Positions 10,617 to 21,892 of a stretch of DNA of 64,000 bases are shown one piece after another. Under the pieces are notes generated by a model, which was not told the origin of the DNA, made no database searches, and worked only from the letters and a program-made list of their open reading frames with translations. The stretch lies in contig JAJFPB010000005.1 in assembly GCA_020881915.1 (NCBI GenBank), positions 3,534,001 through 3,598,000 of the forward strand, given 5' to 3'. The DNA is from Paramyrothecium sp. XJ0827. Its lineage: Eukaryota > Ascomycota > Sordariomycetes > Hypocreales > Stachybotryaceae. The first letter of the stretch is position 1, and the number at the start of each line of letters is the position of its first letter. The position numbers and the translations under genes were made by a program.

Positions 10617-11837
10617 TCATTCCACGGTATAACCAGATGCTCGTCTCACTTCTTGTTCAGTCTGAAGGCCCTCAACGACTGGCGCAAGCTCGCTCAGCAC
10701 CTCGTAGGCCTTCTTGTGGTACTCGATTTGAGCCGCGATGAGCTCAGACAGGTTGCGCAGAGGCTCGGGGGTATCAAGAACCTGCAAGCGATCAGTAACT
10801 GTCTCCAATGCTGAATGTGTGAGAGGGTAATGTGCAAGCTTACATTCTTCATCACGCTAACAGCCTCCTCGGTCTGAGTCACGAACTCGTCCTCAGCCTT
10901 CTCAATCTCCTCCTGTGCCTCAGGGCTCAGCTCCTGCTCCTCGGCTTGCTGGCCGCCCTGGCCGCCGAGCTTGAAAGTCGTTCCCTTGGCGTGGGCCTTG
11001 ACGGCATCCAGGGACAGGCGAGACTTCTCGACGTTCTTGCGAGCGCGAGTCGCAAAGTTGATGTTGGTATTCAGGGTGGTGTTCCAGCCGGCAAGGAAGC
11101 GGCTCTGGATCTGGGCATCCTGGGCAAGCCTTGACTCGCCGACGCGCTCCATGGCGAGGGCGTACTTCTCGAGGGCCGTAGCCAGGGGATCCTCGCCAGC
11201 GCCCGTGTGGTTCTGGTGAAGCAGCTGGCTGCTGGCCAAACTGGCGCGGGCGACGGCATGGCTGAAGGTTTTGGGCTGCGGCTTAGCGGTGGGAGGGGCA
11301 ACCAGAGCGGCCTGGGCCTCGGCAGGGGATGTCGCGGTCGAGAGAAGCTGGACCTTCTCGCTGACGGTGCGGCCGAGATCCTGGAAGGTCTCCTTGATGT
11401 TGGCAGGGTAGTCGTAGGCCTCGTTGGAGTATGTAGCGCTTCAGCCCGCCCTGATTAGCTTCCGAGGTATGCAGTGTGGGGGAGGCAGCTCACGTCACGG
11501 CGAGCAGCTTCTGGTGAGCCTGCTTCAGGGCATCCACCCTCTTCTCGAGGTCGATGTAATCCGGAGGGAGCTGGGTCTGCGCGGCGCAACAGCGCTGGTT
11601 AGTGCTCATCCCAAAACATATCGTTGCTGCGCAATGCACGCGTGGCTGGGAACGGACCTTGTCCTCAGTCTGGCCAAACTGCTCCTTGGTGAACTGGAAG
11701 GTGCGCGACGCAAAAGGCGTGATCTGAGCACCGAAATCGCTGTTGCGCAGGGCAAAACAGATCAGCTCCAGCTTCCCGGATCTCGATGGTGCGATTACTC
11801 ACGAGAGATTCTTGCCGAAGGCCTTGAAGTTGTCCAT
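10617..11837 (-). CDS. GVP36: BAR-domain protein, GVP36-like
   Basis: BAR-domain proteins bind and bend membranes; Gvp36 works at Golgi, vesicle and vacuole membranes in yeast. Five exons, complement(11803-11837, 11658-11739, 11494-11576, 10844-11438, 10617-10781), give 319 residues. The start MDNFKAFGKNLS leads into FGAQITPFASRTFQFTKEQ, then a long helical domain with YIDLEKRVDALKQAHQKLL, ALEKYALAMERVGESRLAQD, RARKNVEKSRLSLDAVKAH and LSELIAAQIEYHKKAYEVL. No transmembrane segment is visible. The 3' end is uncertain: the model stops at 10617, but a 34-base GT-AG segment (10616-10649) could be removed. That would replace the last 11 residues by a 19-residue tail containing YRKSRE and ending at 10556. 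Confidence 0.85.
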
Positions 11838-12476
11838 GTTGGCAAAGTATTACGAAATGTTAACGTCAGAAATGTGGTGAGTCCCGTGTCAAACAAGAGT
11901 TTAATCACAACCAAGAAGGTAGCTCAGGGTCGTGGGAAGGGATGGGGAAAATAGCAAGTTTCGGATGACCTGCGTTGATACGGAGACGGTCCTTGTCACA
12001 AGCAAAATGCCCGCCAAGCCCAGGGGCTCATGTTGACCCACGACAGCAGCCTGCAGGCTGCGTCAATTGGCTTACGTAGCTTTCTCGTCGATGCACGTGA
12101 CCATCCGCCAGGCTCGAGATAAGGTACCTTACTTTAGTGCTTCACGACCCTGGATCTTGGTATCCACCAGAGGAGCCTTAATCATATCGGTTATGCTTCA
12201 GGAACGACAATGTGGTGCGGTACTCAGGACAAGGTGCAACTCCAGTTACAAACTGGCTGTAGGGGCTGTACTTGACTCTTTGGAGTAAGTAATTAGCACG
12301 TGGATATTCACACGGATTCTGCTTCCTTGGATTCTCTGTAAAGGGAGAGATGAAAAGGAAGAGAGTGAGTATGGGGTTTCATGGTAAGTTGAAAGGTCAT
12401 GTATTTTATGGCTTGCATCTTTTAAATATCATTGTTGCGCTCTTTCGTGCTTTCTCTTCCCAGAATGTCGTTATTC
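11838..12476. other. Intergenic: GVP36 promoter and NAGS 3' region
   Basis: No gene seen. AAGGTACCTTA at 12121-12131 is a near-palindromic copy of the GGTA/TACC element, about 285 bases upstream of the GVP36 start. Confidence 0.45.
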
Positions 12477-14540
12477 TCACTCGAGGATGTGTTTGTTATC
12501 CTTCCACGAAGGTTGAATGCTGTTGCAGACTGCCTCATAATCTGCTAGTCTGGGATCTTGAATATCAAGGCCAGGTGTTGTATAAAAAAGCGTCCATGGA
12601 GAGTTGGGCAACTTGCTTGTGCCCATCGACCGCTCACCATACCATTTGTTCACTGGATTGGTGTTCCTGCTCCTCCAGCATACGCCATCCGGGAAGCAGT
12701 CGCGAACCATTGCGTTGAAGACAACATCGGCTACGCCGCCACTACCCTGGCGGCTCTTCAGAACGGCGAACTTGTCAAGATATGGGACAAGGCGACCTTC
12801 CTCGTACGCTTTTTGAGGATCCAGACCCGGTGGTCGCTCCCACGTAAGAATAGCACCACCTTCGTACTCTCCCGCAATAATAATGCCAGCCAGGTTTTCA
12901 TTAACCCGGTCGAGGTAATCTGCCACATCCAGTTTTCTGTTGAAAGAGTCTTCGATCAAGTGCACCAAGCGCGGCAAGTCGACACATTTATCCGTCAAGC
13001 GAAGCGGAGGCGCTCCAGGTTTAGGAGGTTTCCAGGGGGTCTTGCGAGGATCAGGAAAGATAGTCAGCGGCATTCCTCGCTTGAGGAGTGTCGCCGAGTT
13101 CAAGTTGGCCGCTGTGCTTGTTCCGTTGACACCGGCCTGCATACGTTGAAATGGCAAGGAGGACGAAAAGACCGGCTTGTCTGTTAAGAGACTGTGGAGT
13201 AGGGGGTTCTGTCGCTTCCGAGTCGTGACCATCCCATTCAACCCATGACGGCTCGGTACGACGGCCGCCGACTTTGGAGATGTGGTGTTAGCAGCCGCGA
13301 AAGGGGTTGTTATGAGGGCGGATGACGAAGCTGGAAGCATCGATAACGTCTCTTTCGCAAGGCTGAGGTTGGCTGCATGGGCTGCCGCCGATAAGGGAGC
13401 TCGATCTTTATCCGAAATAGGAGATCCATCAGGGCCCATCATTTGTCTGACGAGCGTCTCGTACTCCTGTTCTAGATTGATGAACCTGTGGCAGGCACCC
13501 GGTCTGCCAGTAACGGGGGTGCCGCCGAGAGGGTCTAGGATAATGACTCGTTCCACGGTAGCGAGTTTCTTGGGGCGAGGAATCTCACTGTCTGGTGAGA
13601 GTTCTAGGTCGTTCAGAGGCGTTTTGTCGAACTGATAACCGATGAGATATCTTGTCAAAGCCAAGACAGCCTGGTTCGACTCGATGGGTTGAGGTGCGGC
13701 AAGCGTATCTTTCCCGGCCAGGGACGGTATAACGGGGACAAGACCATGCCGAAGGCAGTGATCCAGGAACCCTACGTCAGTAACCCGCATACCGTTTGAG
13801 ATGACTGACGGCGTTGACGATGTTGAGCGATGAGAACCCCCAGTAAAAACATTTTCCAATAGCTTCGCAGCCGGTCGACCAAAGGAATCGATTGCCTCGC
13901 ATAGTCTGAATGCCTGGTCTTGGTGCATGCTCCTGGGTTCATCGACACCACAGTCCACGACCACAATGCTGAGAAGGCCGAGTACTCGCAGTTGAGAGAC
14001 TGTCTTGGCGACGCCGTGCAAGGTCTCTTCGTCTAGGAGTTGTGGTGCTCGCAGCTTCATAATGGCAACGTGGGCAAGCTCTTGGCTGAACGGGATCTCA
14101 TTCGGATGCTTTTGGTCCTTCTCAGAGCTGGGGATCTGGGCGAGTGCGGTGGGCTTTCCGCCGCCGTAAGTCTGCAGGTATCCTTTGGCATCACGCCGAG
14201 TGGCCGAGACTTCAAGCACTGAGACGAGAACATCCTAGATAATTTGAGCCATAGGTATCTTTCCAGGACTCCTTGGGATACCTACACGATCCAAAGCCGG
14301 CTTTTTTATGCGTGCTGCGGAGGGTGAAGACATACACCGCACCGACTTGGCGCTAGTTGGTGAGGCACTCGGCGGTCTATGCGGTGAGGTGATGGCATCG
14401 TTTCGGCAGTGGGTATTGGGCTTCACGGGGCTCGTGTGCCGATGTTCTGAACGAGTCTGTTGGTAGCAGCATTGCTTCCTGCGTGTTGATAGCCATTGGC
14501 CGCAGCTGAGTGCCCTCTTGCCCGCAGACGCCCAGGTCAT
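12477..14540 (-). CDS. arg-14: Mitochondrial N-acetylglutamate synthase (amino-acid acetyltransferase)
   Basis: This enzyme makes N-acetylglutamate from glutamate and acetyl-CoA, the first step of arginine synthesis, in the mitochondrial matrix. Two exons, complement(14286-14540, 12477-14234), encode 670 residues. The first exon is rich in Arg, Ser and Thr with few acids, as expected of a mitochondrial targeting peptide. The 51-base intron joins KKPALDR to DVLVSVLEVSATRRDAKGYL. An amino-acid-kinase-like region follows (LRAPQLLDEETLHGVAKTV, LLSIVVVDCG, RVIILDPLGGTP). The C-terminal acetyltransferase domain contains VADYLDRVNENLAGIIIAG, GGAILTWE and RSRNTNPVNKWYGERSMG. The length suits the fungal enzyme. 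I did not find an arginine-attenuator peptide frame upstream. The name follows Neurospora arg-14; the yeast name is ARG2. Confidence 0.93.
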
Positions 14541-15623
14541 GGCGGAGAGCGGTGACGCAGCGCCTGCCTACCACGGGTCGTGAGACGGGAATGAGATGTC
14601 TGCAATTGAGGCCAGCCCAAAGGCTCCTTGGCGTGCTGCGGCCCGGCGCAACTACAGCGGAGCCTAGGTGAAGACCATTCTACGACGTGGGTGTTGTGGA
14701 CGGCGAAGTGAATGTGTAAGGTAAAGACAAAGATGGGTATGAGTTTGCGTGTAAGTGAGTGGTGAGTCAAAATTTCAGACAGAGCGCCCTGCTAGCGTCC
14801 GGTAGCGCACCCGACCCTGCCACTACAGCAGCAGCCCAGCCACGGTAAACCAGAAAACGGCACTTTGCTTGACCGTTGTTTGCATGTGCCAAGGCGGGGC
14901 AGGGCACCGGCTGCGATAAGCTGATACGGCACAACTGCCGAGCGCCTCCATTCGTGCTATTCAACGCCTGCATGTCTCCGATCGTGACGAGACTTTGATG
15001 ATAGGTTGCTTATGCTTGATGCACATGTGCATCTTTAGGCGCCCATTCTGCTCCGTAAACTTGGCGTTGCATGAACCTTGACAGCTCTCCCCTGTCTCCA
15101 GGGCTGCTGTCCAGAAAGTTATTCGATAGCGCAGCGATCCTTCGCATTCAGCTGGATGGCGTCCGTCGAATACGTCCAAAAGAGGGAAAGAATATTGGAC
15201 ACGGATGGCTATCGAATAATGACAAGGTAGTATTGGATGGGAATGATGACGAGGGGGCTGCATCCGTCCAGTTTGAAAAGAGCTAATGGGCAAATGATGC
15301 GTTCTACATATTTGTGTATGTTTCCATCAGTCCAGGCCTCGCGGTGCAACATGCTCATTCCTAAAGTTTTGTATGTATCTCCGGTTGACGGAAGCTTTGC
15401 TTCGGCTGAACGGCCGCCGGAAACCCGGCATGCCATCCACGCGGCGTTGTATGATCTGTCATGGTGCTATTATTAATTAAGAAATAGCCCCTCCTATGTT
15501 GATTTCCGAGCCTATTAGTTCAGGTTAACGTTATGTATGAAAACCTTCAAAAACCACCCGAAGCACATCTGTTTCCCGAGTTGACAGTACCTGCGTAAAT
15601 CACCTCATCTCAATACAGAAATC
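14541..15623. other. Divergent promoter region, NAGS and dehydrogenase-like gene
   Basis: No gene is seen between the two divergent starts. GTAAGGTAA at 14716-14724 resembles the recurrent GGTA/TACC element. Nothing else is recognised. Confidence 0.45.
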
Positions 15624-16633
15624 ATGTCACCAAAACTACTATGGGTTGGCCTCGGGAACATGGGAAGGGTAAGCCACAAAGCCTCTTGAGCCTGTCCCCA
15701 TCTTGTGACAAGAGCTGAACTGGGGCGGGAACGACTGATGTTGAACTCGACTAGGGCATGTCCAAGAACCTCGTGGAAAAGGGAGATCTCAGCTCCCCTC
15801 TTCTCTTACACAATCGATCAGTACAAAGGGCGCAGGATCTCAGCAGCAGGCTACCGGAGGGTAAGACAGAAGTCGCTCAAGACCTAGCAGCCGCCGTAGG
15901 CCGTGCAGATGTCATCTTCTCCTGCCTTTCGGACGACGGTGTCGTTCGTGATACCATCCAGACGATTCTGAAAGGCGATGTCACCGGGAAGCTATTCGTA
16001 GAGTGCTCTACCATTCACCCGAAAACCACAGAGGAGCTGGCCGAGGCCGTGACGAGCCGCGGCGCCGCGTTCGTGGCCGCTCCGGTCTTCGGTGCCCCCG
16101 CCGCAGCCGAGGCCGGTCAGCTCATCGCCGTCCTCGCCGGGCCCAAGGAGGCCGTGGCGAGGGCGCGGCCCTATTTCAAGGGCGTCATGGCGCGCGCCGA
16201 AATCGACTTCAGCGACCAGCCCTACGCCAAGGCCACGACGCTCAAGGTGCTCGGCAACACCTTCATCCTCAACATGATCGAGCAGCTGGCCGAGGCCCAC
16301 GTCGTCGCCGAGAAGTCCGGCCTCGGCACCGACGCCATGCACCAGTTCGTCGAGGCGCTCTTCCCGGGGCCCTACACGGCGTACAGCCAACGCATGCTCA
16401 CCGGGGATTACTACAAGCGGGAGGAGCCGCTGTTCGCCGTGGACCTGGCCCGTAAAGATGCGCGCCACGCGAAGGACCTTGCTGCCGCCGCTGGCGTGCA
16501 GCTGCATAACGTCGAGACAGGAGATGCCCACCTTGCTAAGCTGAAGGAGCATGCCGGCGCGTCTGGGGATATAGCCGGGATATATGGTGTCGTAAGACAG
16601 GAGTCAGGGCTCGAGTTTGAGAATGGCGCCTGA
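15624..16633 (+). CDS. 3-hydroxyisobutyrate dehydrogenase-like / 6-phosphogluconate dehydrogenase NAD-binding family oxidoreductase
   Basis: Two exons (15624-15668, 15755-16633) encode 307 residues. The first exon supplies the Rossmann motif, WVGLGNMGR, which continues as GMSKNLVEKG after the splice; this decides both start and intron. Later motifs of the beta-hydroxyacid dehydrogenase family are visible: DVIFSCLSDD, FVECSTIHPKTTEELAEAV, FVAAPVFGAPAAAEAGQL and TLKVLGNTFILNMIEQLAEA, where Lys before the GN is the expected catalytic lysine. The C-terminal helical part contains PYTAYSQRMLTGDYY. The protein probably oxidises a small beta-hydroxy acid with NAD(P), but the substrate cannot be told. 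No clear mitochondrial peptide precedes the Rossmann motif, so it is probably cytosolic. The segment 16030-16460 is visibly richer in G and C than its surroundings. Confidence 0.87.
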
Positions 16634-17005
16634 AAGTATCACATTATATATAGATAGACATGAGAACTACTATCAACTCGTTCTCTCCGCGTTGGGAAGC
16701 CGGGTAAACAATTGCAACCATTGTGCCCAAGACGATATCAGCTTTCATGGTTTTATGCTCTCTTCCGCCAAAGTGACATCTGTAGGCCCAGCCACAAGAG
16801 CTACAGGGGCGGTCGAGGTAGAGTGTGTGATGACTAAGCGAGCCCCGTGCACTGCTACCGGAACCTCATCACCACCAGCCATCCAGCCAAGCTATCGGAA
16901 GCATTACGACAACAGCTACACCACCCCTCGAGCCGCTTTGAGCAGCGAAAATAGATTCTTCACCCCCTCTCCCTCTCCCGCACACCTGTTGATCCAACCT
17001 CCACG
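16634..17005. other. Intergenic, dehydrogenase-like gene to VMA9
   Basis: No gene seen. It should hold the 3' untranslated region of the upstream gene and the VMA9 promoter. A pyrimidine-rich stretch (about 16960-17000) directly precedes the VMA9 start, as in many highly expressed fungal genes. Confidence 0.45.
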
Positions 17006-17372
17006 ATGGCTCAAGGGTATGGAACTCCTGGTTTTGCTTTCAATTTGCTTTGACTTTGTTCCAAGGCGCTGACATGGCTTCGTCCTCATCCAGTTATTCC
17101 GTCTTCATTGGCCTCGCCGTCATCATCGCTCTCTGCGTCGCGTCCTGGTTCCTGGCTCCCAAGGGCGAGAACCAAGTGTCAGTGACCCCTCCATCCCGTC
17201 CGTCTCCGCGATCACTCACTAAATGTTTTCCATCCACAGGCTGTGGCGTTCGTCCGCCATCCTCGCCATCGTGAGCTGCTACCTCATGTGGGCCCTCACG
17301 TTCCTCGCCCAATTGCACCCCCTGATTGCGCCTCGGCGAAGCGACCTGAGAGAGGGGTTCTTGTCGCAATGA
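17006..17372 (+). CDS. VMA9: V-type ATPase subunit e (Vma9)
   Basis: A small membrane subunit of the Vo sector of the vacuolar proton pump. The gene is too fragmented to appear as one frame. Exons 17006-17016 (only 11 bases), 17094-17177 and 17240-17372 join to 75 residues. The product begins MAQGYSVFIGLAVIIALCV and continues with WFLAPKGENQV, LWRSSAILAIVSCYLMWALT and FLAQLHPLIAPRRSDLREG. Two transmembrane helices and the conserved FLAPKGENQ / LHPLI.PRRSDL motifs are the family signature. An ATG at 17074 (MASSSSSYSVF) would avoid the micro-exon and is a possible alternative start. I prefer the spliced start because it restores the short N-terminus typical of the family. Confidence 0.88.
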
Positions 17373-17692
17373 AGAGTTGTGGGCAGTTCGAGGAAAGACA
17401 CCTGCCGGCTGCAGGCCATTTGTACGATTATTATACTACATTTTCGAGAAGTCGGCGTTATGGGAGTGGCGGTACCCAGTCTGGAACCGTCTGGAAGTGC
17501 ATGTTCAAGCTTATTTGAGTGTTTCGGAAGGTATATATCCTCCCAGTCGTCATAGCGGATGGGTGAATGTCACAGAAATTTAGATCATTGTGTTCCTCGA
17601 ACCGTGTTTCGTCCACACAGTCTCGAGGCGGGTGTGAAGCATCTCGTGATTGGCAGATTGGCAGTCGTGATTCAAGACAAGCCGAAGCTCGA
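17373..17692. other. Convergent 3' ends of VMA9 and ARV1
   Basis: About 320 bases between two convergent stop codons. I see no gene; it should hold both 3' untranslated regions. Confidence 0.45.
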
Positions 17693-18746
17693 TCATCCTA
17701 CAGCCAACCGGCCTGCCCACTCCCAAGCATATTTCAACAACGCCCACAGAGCCTTGCCATCCGCTGCCACGCTACTCTCGCTTATTGAATCTACATCCCC
17801 CAGACCAGCAACCATCAGAACTGCCCTGCCCACAGCCCAGCGCGCCGACGCCCCCACGATAGCCAGCAGACACGCTGCATAGTACTTGCAGTCCAGCAGG
17901 ATGCGCAGCGCCTCGACATTGTTGGCCACCACGGCCCAGCCCAGCGATCGCGCTGCCGCCGGAACGTCGTATTCCCAGATGACCATCAAGATCGGGAACA
18001 GTTTGGTCGAGGAGGAAACGAGCAGCGCTGTGGACACGGAGTTTGGGCGTGGGTAACGCGGAAGTATTTTGAGCGTGCTCAGCGGCGAAAGCGGAGACGA
18101 GGTAAGGAAACGGATGCTGAGGTGGAAAGCCAGTGTTTGGAGAGCACAGAGAACAACTAGCAATCTAGTCAGCTAGGTCTATTGGGAATGGCCATGTTAA
18201 GAGGGCGTACGAAAGAAGAGATACTGTAGGACAATTGGCTGCTGTGCCAACCTGCCCAGGTTGCTTGCACCTGGGGCAGCATCAGGAAGGGTTTGCTTCT
18301 CAATGCGCGCCCATGTCAAGTACACATCGAAGAGTAGCAGCAGGATTCCGAGGCGAATTATTGAGGGCTGTGAACAGAATGTCAGCTTGTAGCTTCAGAT
18401 GCTGCAATAGCAATTCCCGTCTGCCCCATCGCACGTACATCAAATCGATCGCCGTCCCGCATCAACGTGTTGTGTAGCAAGTGTCTATAGACCTGCGAGG
18501 CGCATCGTCAGTTGTGCTGCGGCTACAGTCGCAGCGGGTAGGTATATGGGTACAAACCTGCGGCTTGATCAAGACCAGGTCAATGAACAAAACTACAAAG
18601 TCGTGCTCGACATACTTGTCGCAGAAGTGGCCGCAGTTGCGGCACACCGTCAGGCGGATGTTGTGGCCGCTCGACTTGTCACCGGCGCCGGAGTACTGCG
18701 TCCATAGCGTCTTGACGGGGTGCCGGCATTCGATACAGATAGGCAT
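17693..18746 (-). CDS. ARV1: ARV1 lipid homeostasis protein (ER)
   Basis: ARV1 is an endoplasmic reticulum membrane protein needed for sterol and sphingolipid distribution and for GPI-precursor handling. Four exons, complement(18558-18746, 18439-18492, 18211-18367, 17693-18156), encode 287 residues. The N-terminal zinc-ribbon-like homology domain is clear: MPICIECRHPVKTLW has the first CxxC, and LTVCRNCGHFCDKYVEHDFV the second, followed by LFIDLVLIKPQVYRHLLHN. Several hydrophobic helices follow, for example RLGILLLLFDVYLTW, LQYLFFLVLCALQTLAFHL and AACLLAIVGASARWAVG. The last acceptor had to be the second of two nearby TAGs, because the first would give an immediate stop. One intron begins GTTTGT. 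It is convergent with VMA9. Confidence 0.93.
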
Positions 18747-19530
18747 TTGTGACGGCCTGTGCTGTTTACGTTCAGGTCATGGCTGGAGGACTGGTTCGAG
18801 GAATGCGCTCTGTAGCAGAGCTGCGGAGCTGCAGGGGTAAGGTATGTGGAGGAGGATAAGATAGAGGGCGAATTGGTTTCCGGTGTTGCAAAAGGCACAT
18901 TAAAGCACATTGAAGGTCAAGGTAAGGTAGGTAGGTACCTCTCGTTGAACCCCCCTCACGCTACCCTATAGCCACGACTTACACTACCTGTGGCTTCCTC
19001 TGCACAACCGTGCTGCACTCGACAGGAAGTTTGTGCACAACTGGCCATTGAGATCACCTTGATGAGGCCCTCTGCCCATAGCGTTACTTCTCACATTACC
19101 CAACATATCCCTCAAGACTGCGATATTGCTACTCCAAATGACGCTCGAGCAGGCTATGGTTCTGGTCCAACGAACAGATGTCACACTATGCTCATCTTGA
19201 GGTGCACCAAAAGAGTATGACACAAATGTCTCCGCCGTCAAGGTCCTATTTATCTGACTCGTACTCGTAAAGACCCCATTGATGCTATCCAACGCCTTAA
19301 AATGAGCATCATGCTGGTGGTTTCCCACTATATATGTTGCAGAGCTTTATCGCCTCTCAAAACGCCGCTTTATCCAAGAAACAACAAATCAGAAAGCTTA
19401 ATCGGGGGTTAGAGACCACAAGATGTAGAAACCGCAGGCCTGGAATCGACTGAAAGTCCGATAGCAGCAGCCCCGTGCCTCCCTCTGCACACCCCCTTCC
19501 CTTTGTAATCCCAGGAGACGAAATCGCTTT
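18747..19530. other. Intergenic: ARV1 promoter and LysM gene 3' end
   Basis: No gene seen. At 18919-18940 the sequence AAGGTAAGGTAGGTAGGTACCT is a multi-copy run of the recurrent GGTA element, about 175 bases upstream of the ARV1 start. Confidence 0.45.
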
Positions 19531-21592
19531 TCAGTCATCCTTTGAGCCTTTGTATGAGCTCGCCATGGTCCTACCCCTGAGGGGCATGTCTCCATTGCTC
19601 CTACTACTGCTACCAATGGACAACGAGCCAAGTAATTGCGTGGCAGAATCCGAAGGGTATTTGCCGTCGTCGCTGCCAGCGTCCACTAGTTCGATCGAGT
19701 CGGCGGGCCCACTTTCTTGATATTTGCTGGCGGCCCTTCCCATCATAGGTGTACTTGGTCGTCGGGAGAGCGCGCCCCTTAGCCATGTTTCAACGGCAGC
19801 GGCTGCTTTATCAAGCCCCGTGCCTTGTCGAGATGTCGAGGATATCTCTCGACCATCCTCGAAGGAACTCTCCACAATATTGCCAGAGTCCTTGCCGAAT
19901 CCAAATTGCGCAGTCTCGGACCCCATGACCGACATCGAAGGGCCTTCGATATTGAGTCCGGGAATGTGTTTGCTGGTCCAGGAGTTGAAATAGTCTTTCT
20001 CGGGACCAGGTGCACGCACATGACGACCCATGGAACCGACACCACCCGGACGTCGCATCCATGCTGGCCGAGAATCACCACCTTCGCTGCCGACCCGACT
20101 CAGCGGGGAGCCGCCCGACCCCAGCCATTGTGGTCGACTTCCCAAAGAGCTCTGTCGCCGCGATGAACGGCCATCCAACGATCCAGGGGCCGTACTTGAC
20201 AGGTCGAGGCTCTGGCGAGGTGTCGAGGCAGTCGATATAGTCCGTAAGCTCCGCTTCCGTCGTGGTGGAAAATAACCCGTAGCCTGCACGGGGACGCGTC
20301 CAATCTCCACCGGTTCCTGCAAGGAATCTATTTTCACCCATCTGACATGAGTCCACGGCTTTTCATCCTCTTTCAATCCTGTCTGCTTGCTCTCCACAGG
20401 ACGACTGAAGAAGTCATTCTTCGCCATCGCCTGTTCGCCAATTTCTTCCACTGCTGCAGGTGTCGGCGCAAGGAGGTCGACACCATGGGCATTCTGCCAG
20501 GAAGGGGCATCACATGGTCTTCCGCGTATCTCGCATGCGTCAACCGGGATAAGAAGCCACTTTCGAGTCTGCACACTATCTCTCGACCATAGACCGTTGG
20601 CTTTCCTGAATGCGTCTTCTCCACACCTATACCGAAGAATTATGCCCGCATATGTATCAGTTGACTGAACTTTGTGGATGTAGACCAGATACTCCTCTGG
20701 CTCAGACCTCGTCGGAGCGATGTCGTCCGAGTTTCGACGCTTGTGCTTCCCAGAGACATCAAGACCACCATTCACGCCGTCGTGTGACTGGAGTACGCTT
20801 GCCCGTTTCGCTGCTTTGAGCGCCGCTTCCCTTTCGGCGAGGGACCCGGCAGCCACGTCATTGAGACCGGGTGCGCTTGATGGCGGCGCCGGACCCCACG
20901 AAGTAGATGCTTTACCCGATGCGTTCTTTGTTAGGGAAGGTCGTCCCCAGGCAGCGGGTCGCGAGGAGGATCTGGATCCTTTGGCTGGGCCGTCGGTTAC
21001 GGAGAGGAGAGAGGAGGCCAGCCCCTGGACCGAGTTCCATCCCTGGGTCAGGGACTCGTTGAGGAATTGGCCTATGTTGCCCGCAGCATCATCATCCGCA
21101 GCACTGGAGCGACGACCGAATGGCAGAGGGCTAGCTGCGCGGCTTGCGGCACGGCTGGAGGAAGGGGTCAGGCCCGAGAAGAGGCCAGAAGTGCGGTTGT
21201 TCGTAGGCGTGGGGTCATCGTCGGTGCTGATAAGGCGGCGGTTGCGCGGGCGCACCGAGCCCGAATCGCTGGCGCGAGAAGAGGAGGCGAGATAGGATGA
21301 TGACCGTGTCGTCGTGGCTGTCGTAGGCGGAGTCGGCTTAGCCGGGGCGCTCATGTTCATACTGGCTGCGAGCACGGGGGCGGCGAAGGCAGCTCGCGAG
21401 TCGGCGGACGGCGGAGGCTGCTCATCAAGCCCTGCGTTACGAAGAAGAAGCACGCCGTCGAGTGTGCCTTCCCCGAGATATTTCGATAAGCTGAGGGACG
21501 GAGTTGAGAGAGGTAGCGGGTACGAGAGGTGGTCTTGTAGATGGAGACGGAGACTGCCACTTCAATTACGAGATATCCTCGTCCTCGGCCAT
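19531..21592 (-). CDS. Large LysM-domain protein, no secretion signal
   Basis: Two exons, complement(21570-21592, 19531-21490), encode 660 residues. The small first exon gives MAEDEDIS, joined to LSKYLGEGTLDGVLLLRN by an intron that ends with a good polypyrimidine-CAG. The protein is mostly Ser/Pro/Arg-rich and probably disordered. One LysM-like domain is visible at about residues 273-327: EEYLVYIHKVQSTDTYAGI, ILRYRCGEDAFRKANGLWS and TRKWLLIPVDACE. A second conserved block follows, WTHVRWVKIDSLQEPVEIGR and GYFPPRRKRS. No signal peptide or transmembrane segment is seen, so this is not a secreted chitin-binding effector of the usual kind. It resembles intracellular LysM proteins, whose role is poorly known. 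I recognise the domain but cannot assign a function. Confidence 0.85.
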
Positions 21593-21732
21593 GAGGCGCG
21601 GAGAGAGGGAGGATGAAGGTCAGATTGCGGGCCGCAAAGCACTAGAAGCTGTGGTTCTGGGGGAGTTGAGGAAGGTGTAGTCGGGGCAAGGAGAACGGGT
21701 TGTGGAATGGTGCAACGTAATGTGGTCCCCGA

Positions 21733-21892
21733 GTAAGGTAAGTGAGGTAGGGGTACCTACTAGTAGGAGGTGTATGTATCTTGGTTCAGGTACCTTAATC
21801 CAGAGCGGCATGGAGTCATTGGTGGTCGGTCCCAAGGTGGACTGAGCACCCAGCTTACCTTACCTAGAACACTATCTACTACCTTACCTTAG
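21733..21892. promoter_or_regulatory. Cluster of GGTA/TACC elements upstream of the LysM gene
   Basis: Within 160 bases there are at least four related copies: GTAAGGTAAGTGAGGTAG (from 21733), AGGTACCTTA (21788-21797), CTTACCTTACCT (21854-21865) and TACCTTACCTTAG (21880-21892). A further copy, GAGGTACAGGTACCTTACC, lies at 22054-22072. The repetition in both orientations is seen directly; a regulatory role is inference. Confidence 0.4.

Noticed and set aside
14541..14700. Arginine-attenuator upstream peptide for the arginine gene
   Set aside because: That peptide belongs to the carbamoyl-phosphate synthase small subunit gene; no matching short ATG frame was seen before N-acetylglutamate synthase.
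15624..17372. Biosynthetic or catabolic gene cluster around the dehydrogenase-like gene
   Set aside because: Its neighbours are unrelated housekeeping genes (N-acetylglutamate synthase, V-ATPase subunit e, ARV1), so there is no cluster signal.
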